Source: an uncultured bacterium
GTDB taxonomy: Bacteria > Gemmatimonadota > Gemmatimonadetes > Palauibacterales > KS3-K002
Assembly (NCBI GenBank): GCA_947581845.1
Contig: CANPVY010000131.1
Coordinates: 1 to 11,285 of the forward strand
DNA: 11,285 nucleotides
Reading direction: 5' to 3'
The translations under genes were made by a program, and so were the position numbers. Within the stretch, counting starts at the first letter, position 1. Every line of letters begins with the position of its first letter. Of the stretch, positions 1-6,470 are shown in pieces. The notes beneath the pieces were generated by a model. It did not search any database and was not told the DNA's origin. It saw only the letters and a program-made list of their open reading frames with translations.

Positions 1-1
1 G

Positions 2-700
2 CGCTGGCATGGCCTGAAGCTCATGGAGACCGTCTTCCTGCTATTCTTTGGAATCCAGACGTTCATGGGGCAGATCGAGACGCTCGTCTTCGCGGACGCG
101 CTGGACATCGGCGTCGCGCAAGTCCGCAGCATCGTGCTCTGCGGGGCAGTCACGGCGCTGCTCTTCGCGCCGCTGGCCGTGCTGATCCTGGGGAAGCTCA
201 GGCGCCCTGCGATGGTGGAGGCGCTAGCTCGTCCACCGCTGTCGCAGCGTGCGGCGGTCTGGCGTGTGGCGCTGCTGCCGGTGATCTACGTCTGCCTGTA
301 CTTCCTGTTCGGCTATTTCGTCGCCTGGCAGTCGGCGGAGGTGCGCGAGCTGTACTCGGGCAGCACGGAACTCCAACCGTTTCTCGCGCACCTGTGGGGG
401 CTGCTGCGTTCCGATCCCTGGATCTTCCCGCTACAGCTCGCACGCGGGCTGTTCTGGGTCGGGCTCGCGCTGCCGGTGCTGTTCATGATGAAGGGCGAGC
501 GCTGGGAGACGTCGCTCGCCCTGGGCCTCTTGTTTGGCCTGCTGCTCACGACCCCGCTCTTGCTGCCCAACCCGTACATGTCCGCGACGGTTCGGACGGC
601 GCACTTCATCGAGACCTCGACCTCGACGTTCCTCTACGGGTGGCTGATCGGCTGGTGGCTCAGGCCACTGCTGTCCGGCCGCCAGGTGGGAATCAGGTAG
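2..700 (+). CDS. Polytopic inner-membrane protein of unknown function, probably 5'-partial
   Basis: I do not recognise a named family. Counted from the first in-frame ATG (23) it has 225 residues and about five strongly hydrophobic segments, at roughly 35-57, 82-103, 134-156, 163-182 and 202-213, plus a hydrophobic N-terminus (3-23). This makes it a polytopic inner-membrane protein. Short polar patches stand out between helices: QIET near 17-20, GYFVAWQ near 97-103, and HFIETSTSTF near 194-203. The last, just before the final helix, could be a conserved functional motif. The frame stays open to the left edge with no stop, the ATG at 23 lacks a clear ribosome site, and the N-terminal residues look like protein interior. 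I therefore think the true start lies outside the window. It converges on the LapA-domain gene with only 3 nt between stop codons. It is surely coding, because hydrophobic periodicity and GC-rich third positions agree; the function is unknown. Confidence 0.75.
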   Translation, partial: RWHGLKLMETVFLLFFGIQTFMGQIETLVFADALDIGVAQVRSIVLCGAVTALLFAPLAVLILGKLRRPAMVEALARPPLSQRAAVWRVALLPVIYVCLYFLFGYFVAWQSAEVRELYSGSTELQPFLAHLWGLLRSDPWIFPLQLARGLFWVGLALPVLFMMKGERWETSLALGLLFGLLLTTPLLLPNPYMSATVRTAHFIETSTSTFLYGWLIGWWLRPLLSGRQVGIR

Positions 701-703
701 CTG

Positions 704-1027
704 TCAGGTACTCGACGTCCTCTGCTGTTCCCGCTCGGCGGCCGGCTCGCCGGATTCGACTGCGTCCCGCAGTTCCCCAGCGATCTTGTCGTAGCGCTCC
801 AGTGCCTGTCGAGTACGCAGGTCCGCGCGCAAGCCGAGCCCGAGCATGGCAAGCATGCCGAGGACCAGCGCGCAATAGATGACGATGGGCAGCGGCACGT
901 CGCGCAGAGTGAAGAGACCGAGACGCAGATCCACGGCCTCGCCGAGGTTCGCGTAGGCGAACCAGCCCAGCGCCACCACAGCGACAGCGCCGCCGAGTAC
1001 CCGGGTCACGAGCGTCTTTCTACTCAT
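704..1027 (-). CDS. LapA-domain (DUF1049-type) small inner-membrane protein
   Basis: This 107-residue protein has two membrane helices, at about 7-26 and 46-66, and a charged helical tail (about 68-95, many Glu/Arg/Ala) likely to form a coiled coil in the cytoplasm. The pattern of a first helix ending 'YANLGEAVDLRLGLF', a short loop with 'VPLPIVIY' and a second helix 'LVLGMLAMLGLGL' fits the LapA domain, named for lipopolysaccharide assembly protein A of enterobacteria. There LapA acts with LapB in controlling LPS synthesis; most distant bacterial members have no tested role. An upstream in-frame ATG would add 25 residues (start 1102) that look nothing like the family. I chose the ATG at 1027 because it overlaps the miaB stop as ATGA, the same junction style as the rest of this operon. 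It is the last gene of the leftward operon. Family assignment is from pattern recall. Confidence 0.72.
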   Translation of the reverse strand: MSRKTLVTRVLGGAVAVVALGWFAYANLGEAVDLRLGLFTLRDVPLPIVIYCALVLGMLAMLGLGLRADLRTRQALERYDKIAGELRDAVESGEPAAEREQQRTSST

Positions 1028-2334
1028 GTCTCGATGGGGAAGCCGGTGAATGTGGCCCCGCTGGTCCCCGTGAGTGCGACCTTGAGATAGCGGCCGATCC
1101 ACTCGTCGGGCCCAGGAATCAGGACGACCTTGTTGGTGTCAGTACGTGCCTGCAGGAGGTTGCCGCGCCGCGCACGTTTCTCGATCAGCACCTCCGCGGT
1201 CCTTCCCACCTGGGCGAGGTTCTTCTCGGCGGCGATCTCGCGGACGGTCGCGATCAGTCGCTCCAAACGGCCCTGTGCCACATGCTCTGGGACGAACCAG
1301 TCCTCTTTCATCCGCGTGGCCGGTGTGCCTTCACGCGGTGAGTAGCGGAAGGTGAAAGCATCGTCGTAGCGGACCGTCCGCAGCAGGTCGAGGGTCGCCT
1401 CGAAGTCGCTCTCGTCCTCGCCCGGGAACCCGACGATGATGTCCGTGGTGAGCGCGATGTGCGGGATACGCTGGCGCAGCGTATCCACTTTGGCCAGATA
1501 CTCCTCACGCGTGTAGCGTCGCGCCATGCGCTTGAGCACACGGTTCGAGCCCGACTGCACCGGCAGGTGCAGGTGCGGGCAGATCGCTTCCTCCTCGGCC
1601 ATCGCCTCGACGAGTTTGCGGGTCAGGTCCTTAGGATGCGGCGAGGTGAAGCGCACGCGCCGCACGCCCGGCAACCGCCCGACGGCACGCAGCAGGCTCG
1701 GGAAGTCCCACCCATCGTACGCATACGAGTTGACCGTCTGACCCAGCAGGGTGAACTCTGTGATCCCCTGCTGTGCCAGGCCCGTGATCTCCTGGAGGAT
1801 CGCCAAGGGCTCGCGGTTCTTCTCCGGGCCGCGTGTATGGGGGACGATGCAGAAGGTGCAGCCGTAGTTGCAGCCGCGCTGGACGGGGATCCAGGCCGAT
1901 ACGGGCGAGTGGCGCCGCAGCTCAAGCCCCTCGTAGTTCTCCGCCGGATTGAGCTCGATCTCGACCACAGCCCCGCCGTTGCACTCCGCCCGCTCGATGA
2001 GCTGGGGCAGCGAGCGATAGGCGTCGGGCCCGATCACCATGTCCACGTACTCGGCCCGCTCGATGAGCTTCGCGCCCAGCCGCTGGGCCATGCAGCCGCA
2101 GACACCGATCAGCGTGCCCGGTCGTTGCCGCTTCACCCGGACCAGCTCCGCTACCCGGCCCAGCACCCGTTGCTCCGCGTGCTGGCGGACGGCACAGGTG
2201 TTCACCAGGATGACGTCCGCCTCCTCGGCCGCCGAGACCCGAGTGTAGCCGTCCGCCGCCAGAATCCCTTCCATGAGCTCGCTGTCGCTCAGGTTCATCT
2301 GGCAGCCGTACGTCTCCACCCAGTAGGTCTTCAC
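1024..2334 (-). CDS. miaB: tRNA-2-methylthio-N6-dimethylallyladenosine synthase (MiaB)
   Basis: MiaB is a radical-SAM enzyme with two iron-sulfur clusters. It adds a methylthio group at C2 of i6A37 in tRNAs reading UNN codons, which improves codon pairing and frame maintenance. With the GTG start at 2334 it has 436 residues, normal for the family. The N-terminal MTTase domain begins 'WVETYGCQMN' and supplies the auxiliary-cluster cysteines C11, C47 (NTCAVR) and C81 (GCMAQ). The radical-SAM cluster motif CNYGCTFC gives C155, C159 and C162, followed by the MiaB-like 'IVPHTRGPE'. Further core motifs are 'LLGQTVNSY', 'HLHLPVQSGS' and 'DIIVGFPGE'. A C-terminal TRAM domain occupies about 370-432. 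The frame extends upstream to an ATG at 2415, but that adds non-homologous residues and overlaps mtaB. The GTG at 2334 overlaps the mtaB TGA as GTGA and places the ETYGC motif correctly. The stop overlaps the next gene as ATGA. Confidence 0.95.
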   Translation of the reverse strand: MKTYWVETYGCQMNLSDSELMEGILAADGYTRVSAAEEADVILVNTCAVRQHAEQRVLGRVAELVRVKRQRPGTLIGVCGCMAQRLGAKLIERAEYVDMVIGPDAYRSLPQLIERAECNGGAVVEIELNPAENYEGLELRRHSPVSAWIPVQRGCNYGCTFCIVPHTRGPEKNREPLAILQEITGLAQQGITEFTLLGQTVNSYAYDGWDFPSLLRAVGRLPGVRRVRFTSPHPKDLTRKLVEAMAEEEAICPHLHLPVQSGSNRVLKRMARRYTREEYLAKVDTLRQRIPHIALTTDIIVGFPGEDESDFEATLDLLRTVRYDDAFTFRYSPREGTPATRMKEDWFVPEHVAQGRLERLIATVREIAAEKNLAQVGRTAEVLIEKRARRGNLLQARTDTNKVVLIPGPDEWIGRYLKVALTGTSGATFTGFPIET

Positions 2335-3644
2335 GGTTCCGCTTCCGCTCGAGTGTAGGCGGTCGCCCTGAGGCCGCCGCCGGGAGCCGCCTCGATGCGC
2401 GCCAGCTGCATACATGGGCCTGCCGCCTTTAAGCTATCCGAGGCCGGCATCTTCAGGTAGTCGCCGCTGACGGCTGTGGCCAAGTCGTCACCCTCGAGCA
2501 CGACCCGGGCGAGCGTTCCGACGCGCGCCCTGCGGTACGTCTCCGCCTTGCGGCGGACCAGCTCGCGGATCTCGCGCGAACGTTCAGCCTTCACTTGGGG
2601 CGGCACTGGGTCGGGCAGCCGTGCCGCGTCAGTGCCCCGGCGGCTCGAATAGGGGAAGACGTGCACGTAGGTGAAGGGCAATGCCTCGATGAGTCTCACG
2701 GTGCGACGGTGGTCCTCGTCCGCTTCGCCGGGGAACCCGACGATCACGTCCGTCCCCAGCCCCAGCGGTCGGACCCGCTCGCAGAGGCGTTCCACTCGGG
2801 CACGATAGTGGCGAGCCGCGTAGGGACGCCGCATCAACCTGAGCACCCGATCGCTGCCGCTCTGCAGCGGGACGTGCAGGTGCGGCGCGACCCGGCCGTC
2901 CGAGTCCGCCATCAGCTCGATCAGCGGGCCGTCAAGCTGGTTGCAATCCAGGGAACCTACGCGGAAGCGGACGCCAGCCACGCTATCGAGCAGAGACGCG
3001 AGCAGCGCGGCGAACGTCGTGCGCGGCTCCAGATCCTTCCCATAGAGGCCGATGTGGATCCCGGTAAGTGAGATCTCCGGGTGGTGCTCGGCCAGCCGTC
3101 CAGCTTCCTCGATGACCGCTGCGGGACTGCGCGAGCGGCTGCGTCCCCGGGCGACGCGGATCACGCAGTAAGAGCAGCGCAGATCGCAGCCGTCCTGGAC
3201 CTTGAGCCAGGCACGCGTGCCGCGCTCACAGCGATCGAGCGGGCCGCTCTCGCGCTCGTCGCCCGCGCCCGGGAGAAGTCGCAAGCTGCTCGCCACGGCC
3301 TGCGGATCCTGACCGGGCACCACAGCGGTCACGCCCTCCAGCAACCGGATCGCCTCTCCTGACACCGCGGCGGCGCAGCCGGTCACCAGCACAGGGAGCC
3401 GGCCGTGCGAGCGTCGGCTGAGCGAGCGGACGTAGCGCCGCAGTTCCGCATCGGCGGCGTGGGTTACGGTGCAGCTGTTCACCACGACCGCATCCGCCTG
3501 TGCTGCGTCGCCGACGGTTTCGCAGCCGCGTAGCTCGAGCAGGCGGCGCAGGCACTCGCTATCGTACTGGTTGGCACGGCAGCCGAAGGTATGCAAATAG
3601 ACGCGCTTGGGACGTGCGATCATCTGCAGCGCGGCCGGCATCAC
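2331..3644 (-). CDS. mtaB: tRNA t6A37 methylthiotransferase (MtaB)
   Basis: MtaB converts t6A37 to ms2t6A37 in tRNAs reading ANN codons, using radical SAM chemistry. It belongs to the same methylthiotransferase superfamily as MiaB, encoded next door. The protein has 437 residues. The MTTase domain cysteines are C22 (HTFGCRANQYDSE, the MtaB/YqeV-style version of the first motif), C58 (NSCTVTHAAD) and C90 (TGCAA). The radical-SAM motif CDLRCSYC gives C153, C157 and C160, followed by 'VIRVARGRSRSR', which is MtaB-like rather than the 'VPHTRG' of MiaB. 'GIHIGLYG', 'HLHVPLQSGSD' and 'DVIVGFPGE' complete the core, and a TRAM-like C-terminus follows. Start: GTG 3644 overlaps the upstream TGA as GTGA, while ATG 3641 gives TGATG; either keeps the frame, and ATG 3620 is also possible. 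There is no strong Shine-Dalgarno, so translation is probably coupled. RimO is the other family alternative, but the first motif and the 'RSRS' stretch favour MtaB. Confidence 0.9.
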   Translation of the reverse strand: MMPAALQMIARPKRVYLHTFGCRANQYDSECLRRLLELRGCETVGDAAQADAVVVNSCTVTHAADAELRRYVRSLSRRSHGRLPVLVTGCAAAVSGEAIRLLEGVTAVVPGQDPQAVASSLRLLPGAGDERESGPLDRCERGTRAWLKVQDGCDLRCSYCVIRVARGRSRSRSPAAVIEEAGRLAEHHPEISLTGIHIGLYGKDLEPRTTFAALLASLLDSVAGVRFRVGSLDCNQLDGPLIELMADSDGRVAPHLHVPLQSGSDRVLRLMRRPYAARHYRARVERLCERVRPLGLGTDVIVGFPGEADEDHRRTVRLIEALPFTYVHVFPYSSRRGTDAARLPDPVPPQVKAERSREIRELVRRKAETYRRARVGTLARVVLEGDDLATAVSGDYLKMPASDSLKAAGPCMQLARIEAAPGGGLRATAYTRAEAEP

Positions 3645-4792
3645 GGCGTGAAGACCGCCATCGAGAAAGACAGCCGCCGGAATGACTCCTCGATGCCGTG
3701 GGTAGAGCGGTCAGCGCGCCGCCCGAACTCGACGGCGGCGTCCAGACGGCCGCGCCCTTCACGGAGAGTCGCGCCGATCCCCAGGCTGACAGCACGCTCC
3801 CAGGGAGCGTCGCTGCCCAACCTGAACGGCAGCCGCTCCAGCGATCCGCCGAGCCGGACGAAGAGCGCTGAAGTCGGCCCAGACAGCGCACGGAGCTCGA
3901 CGCCGGTCCCGACGCGCCAGACATCGGAGCTGCCGGGCTCCGGAAGCTCCGTGTCGAGTGCCGACCAGTTCTCCCAACCCAGAGCGATTGCCGCAATGAA
4001 GTCGGGCGTCAGCTGCCACGAGCCCCCGAGCTGCAGTGCGAGCGGGAGATCCAGGTCGAGCTCCTGGCCGGTACTGTCGTTCCTGGCCTGCAGGCCCGGG
4101 CCCCAGCCGGCGACGGCGCCCAGGATCATCTCTCGCATCGGCTGGTACTCAGCCCCCAACTCCAGGCCCCAACCCTGGTACTGTATGGCTGTCGCCGAGC
4201 GATAGGTGAGGAACGGGCTTGGGAACTCACGCTCAATGCTACGCCGCACCTCGCCGGTGTAGTACAGACCGGACACGCCGAGCCCCCAGTGCGCCGACAG
4301 CACGCCAGCCAGCTCGACGCGCAACTGTGATATCCCGCCGTCCGAGCTACGTGTCTCGATGAAGGGAATGTCCTCGGTCGAGAGGCGCAGCGTGTCCACG
4401 TACGCGACCGACCAGTCCTGATCGAGGAAGCCGCCGAACGCGGCTCCCACCACCCAGCGCCCGCCGAACGGGATCACAAGACGCCCGAGCGGGAAGTCGG
4501 CGGTCTCGGTTTCACCGCGCAAGACGTCGCCGCTCACAGTCCGACTCTCCGGCATCAGTGTGAGCCAGAAGCCGGGCAGGCTGACACGCGCGAGCGAGGC
4601 AGGGTTGACAGCCGACAGGTTGCCACCGTGCAGAGCGACGGCGGCACCGCCCATACCCCGCGCCCGTGCGTCGAGCGGCCTCATCGGCCGACCCAGGCCC
4701 GCACTACCCAGCACGTCCTCCTGGGCGAAAGCTTGCCCCGACACGAATAGGAGCAGGGCCAGCAGCAGAGCGAGATGGGGTGGCCACCTCAT
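3641..4792 (-). CDS. Outer-membrane beta-barrel protein, FadL/PorV-like
   Basis: The 383-residue protein starts with a clear Sec signal peptide: positive N-terminus, a leucine-rich core at 7-17 and an AFA cleavage site after residue 23, leaving a mature N-terminus QED. Just after the signal, 'ARARGMGGAAVALHGGNLSAVNPASLA' (shown here in parts: GMGGAAVALHGG, then NPASLA) matches the N-terminal hatch segment of FadL/PorV/UPF0164-type barrels. The rest alternates polar and hydrophobic residues in short amphipathic strands with Gly/Asp turns and many aromatic girdle residues. It ends with a strand 'RLSFSMAVFTP' bearing a near-terminal phenylalanine, as expected for a BAM substrate. FadL relatives import hydrophobic molecules, and PorV relatives serve in secretion; which applies cannot be read from sequence. 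The ATG overlaps the upstream lipoprotein stop (ATGA) and the stop overlaps mtaB. Pairing with an adjacent lipoprotein suggests a joint outer-membrane role. Barrel and signal calls are firm; subfamily is inferred. Confidence 0.82.
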   Translation of the reverse strand: MRWPPHLALLLALLLFVSGQAFAQEDVLGSAGLGRPMRPLDARARGMGGAAVALHGGNLSAVNPASLARVSLPGFWLTLMPESRTVSGDVLRGETETADFPLGRLVIPFGGRWVVGAAFGGFLDQDWSVAYVDTLRLSTEDIPFIETRSSDGGISQLRVELAGVLSAHWGLGVSGLYYTGEVRRSIEREFPSPFLTYRSATAIQYQGWGLELGAEYQPMREMILGAVAGWGPGLQARNDSTGQELDLDLPLALQLGGSWQLTPDFIAAIALGWENWSALDTELPEPGSSDVWRVGTGVELRALSGPTSALFVRLGGSLERLPFRLGSDAPWERAVSLGIGATLREGRGRLDAAVEFGRRADRSTHGIEESFRRLSFSMAVFTP

Positions 4793-6078
4793 GGGATCGT
4801 GAACTCCGTCGGCGGCGTGAACACGATGCGCAAGCGCGGGACGAACGCCGGATCGCCGTCCGCGGAACCGAACTCCCAGAATCCGAACGTCGCGGCCTCT
4901 GGCTGGGCGCGTATCACGATCCGTAGCGGTGTACCCGACTCCGTAGCTGTCTCGGTCCAGCGCTGCAGGCGCGACGTGATACCGACGCTCAACGTCTCGC
5001 CGACCTGCAGTGTATCGGGCACGACCGTGAGGACGCTTTCCCCGATCCCCTCGCCCACCGGCGTCTTGCGCCCGTAGACCCGGAAATCGTCGACCACGTC
5101 GTACGCGACGACCGTGAACGCGGCCTCCGCCGCGAAGGGCGGATCGGGAGACCCGAGGCTGCTGAGCACGATCTCGGCTCGGCTCACCGTCGCACCCCGC
5201 AACGTCAGCTTCTCAGGCGACCCTGCGACGGTCAGCGAGTCGGGGACGAACACCTCCAAGAAGGTCCTCCAGCCCTGCACGCCACCGATCCTGAGCACGC
5301 CGGAAACCAGGGGAGACGGCTCGGGGTCGAAGATGAACGTGCTGGCGGTCGCCAAGACGCGCTGCGTGTAGGAGGTGTCGGGTGCCGCCTCCGGCACGAG
5401 CTCGTAGAGAAGCTGGGGAGACCCCGTCATCAGCAGACCCGAGTCGGCCACCACAACGGCCAGTCCGGTGTTCACCTGAAGCGTATCGTTCCACGCCCGG
5501 ATCAGCGAGTCCGAGAGCTCGCCGAACTCGAACACGAGGCTGTCAGTCAATTCCGCCAGCAGCGCCTCGCTGAGGACCGCGCCCAGTGCTCCGCCCGGCG
5601 CGGACCACGGCTCGCGCACCCCCAGTGTATCGACCGCGTAGTTCCACGTGGCCGAACTCTCATCCCAATCCTGCTCCAGCGCCCGCAGCTGAAGGGTCGT
5701 GCCGCCCGCAGGCAGCTCCGAGCGCAACGAATCCACGTCGAGGATGACTCGCGCCGAGTCAAAGCGGAGCGCTCCCGACCTTGCTCCGGCCACGACAACG
5801 CTGTCCGTGATCAATCCGAAGCGAGTCAGAGCACGGCTCGTCAGGACCCCCCTACCATCCTCGATCCGCTGGAAACTCGCGGCGGACGCGCGCGTGAATC
5901 CGCCGAAGATGGTGTCTGCCCAGCCCTCCAGCTGGCTCGGATCGACCAGAACCTCGACGGTAGCCGCAGAACCACCCGGCCCCTGGCCTGGATCCACGGA
6001 GAGCAGCTCGGCGCGCTCGCAGCCGACAGCCGCAGCGGCGCAGGCGGTCACGAGCAGAAGGCCGCGAGTCCTCCTCAC
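4789..6078 (-). CDS. Large surface or periplasmic lipoprotein with a DNRLRE-like segment
   Basis: The 429-residue protein has a lipoprotein signal: MRRTR, a hydrophobic core and the lipobox AVGC with Cys20 as acylation site. The -3 residue is alanine, which is acceptable. The mature protein is Thr/Ser/Asp/Val-rich and looks all-beta. Around residues 80-146 the combination 'LTSRALTRFGL', 'TLQLRALEQDWDESSATW' (W138 and W145) resembles the DNRLRE/CBM96-type beta-sandwich, whose hallmark is a W-D-E-S-x-x-T-W stretch before the last strand. Such domains occur in secreted, often glycan-associated proteins. The C-terminal half (about 230-429) shows repeated beta-rich stretches without a recognisable domain. 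The GTG start overlaps the DUF1844 stop (GTGA), and the TGA overlaps the start of the beta-barrel gene (ATGA). That makes this pair the likeliest physical partners in the operon. No catalytic motif is seen. Lipoprotein status is well supported, the DNRLRE link moderate, and the function unknown. Confidence 0.78.
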   Translation of the reverse strand: MRRTRGLLLVTACAAAAVGCERAELLSVDPGQGPGGSAATVEVLVDPSQLEGWADTIFGGFTRASAASFQRIEDGRGVLTSRALTRFGLITDSVVVAGARSGALRFDSARVILDVDSLRSELPAGGTTLQLRALEQDWDESSATWNYAVDTLGVREPWSAPGGALGAVLSEALLAELTDSLVFEFGELSDSLIRAWNDTLQVNTGLAVVVADSGLLMTGSPQLLYELVPEAAPDTSYTQRVLATASTFIFDPEPSPLVSGVLRIGGVQGWRTFLEVFVPDSLTVAGSPEKLTLRGATVSRAEIVLSSLGSPDPPFAAEAAFTVVAYDVVDDFRVYGRKTPVGEGIGESVLTVVPDTLQVGETLSVGITSRLQRWTETATESGTPLRIVIRAQPEAATFGFWEFGSADGDPAFVPRLRIVFTPPTEFTIP

Positions 6079-6446
6079 CCAGCCTCCCCTTCCTGCTTGG
6101 ATACGGACCGGTTCGACAGGCTCACGAAGCGCAGTCGCAGTTCGGAGAGCGCCGTGCTCAGCAGCTCCTGCTCCTCGGCCATCAGATTGCCCTGCGTCTT
6201 CGCCTCCAGCACGGCCAAGGTGTCGATCAGCTGCCGCGCTCCGGCCAGTCCATCGCGCACGCGCTTCTGAACCTCCTCCGGAGACAGCTTCTCTTCCTGC
6301 GACTCTGCGGACGCCGGCTGAGCCGTAGGCCCGCCCGATAGGAGCAACTCCACCTGGCTCAGCACGGCCACTGCGGATGTCGCCAGGCCTGCCACGAGGC
6401 CCTTGAAATCGACTTTCTCCTGCGTTTCCTCGTTCATGGAAGTCAT
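6075..6446 (-). CDS. DUF1844 family protein
   Basis: This small 123-residue, largely helical protein probably acts in the cytoplasm. The N-terminal helix 'FKGLVAGLATSAVAVLSQVELLL' (about 14-37; the first part is FKGLVAGLATSA) is followed by a low-complexity linker (40-55, Ala/Ser/Glu/Gln). The conserved block 'RQLIDTLAVLEAKTQGNL' spans 71-88, and 'EEQELLSTALSELRLRFV' follows at 91-108. The 'A(R/K)-x-x-ID-x-L-x-x-L-x-x-KT-x-GNL' signature with a trailing helix is what I know as DUF1844, whose function is not established. It is common in deltaproteobacteria, Gemmatimonadota and relatives. The start could be ATG 6446 (MTSMNEE) or ATG 6437 (MNEE); neither has a clear ribosome site, and I give the longer form. 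It follows alr by 24 nt, and its TGA overlaps the GTG of the lipoprotein gene, so it is the first member of the overlap-coupled block. Confidence 0.82.
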   Translation of the reverse strand: MTSMNEETQEKVDFKGLVAGLATSAVAVLSQVELLLSGGPTAQPASAESQEEKLSPEEVQKRVRDGLAGARQLIDTLAVLEAKTQGNLMAEEQELLSTALSELRLRFVSLSNRSVSKQEGEAG

Positions 6447-6470
6447 CCGAGGTTGGCTGTCAGTACTCAG

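Noticed and set aside
680..715. Direct repeat CAGGTA and possible bidirectional terminator between the convergent genes
   Set aside because: Only six bases are repeated, 3 nt lie between the stops, and no stem with a T-run is present.
1459..2358. Long open frame (about 299 codons) on the + strand opposite miaB
   Set aside because: It is exactly antisense to strongly conserved miaB sequence, its translation is Arg/Leu/His-rich without motifs, and such frames are common opposite GC-rich genes.
2335..2415. Upstream ATG start for miaB at 2415
   Set aside because: The 27 extra residues are unlike any MiaB N-terminus and would overlap mtaB by 85 nt; GTG 2334 fits the family and the GTGA overlap.
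2595..3071. Open frame on the + strand opposite mtaB
   Set aside because: It is the complement of conserved mtaB motifs, has no ribosome site and its composition is non-protein-like.
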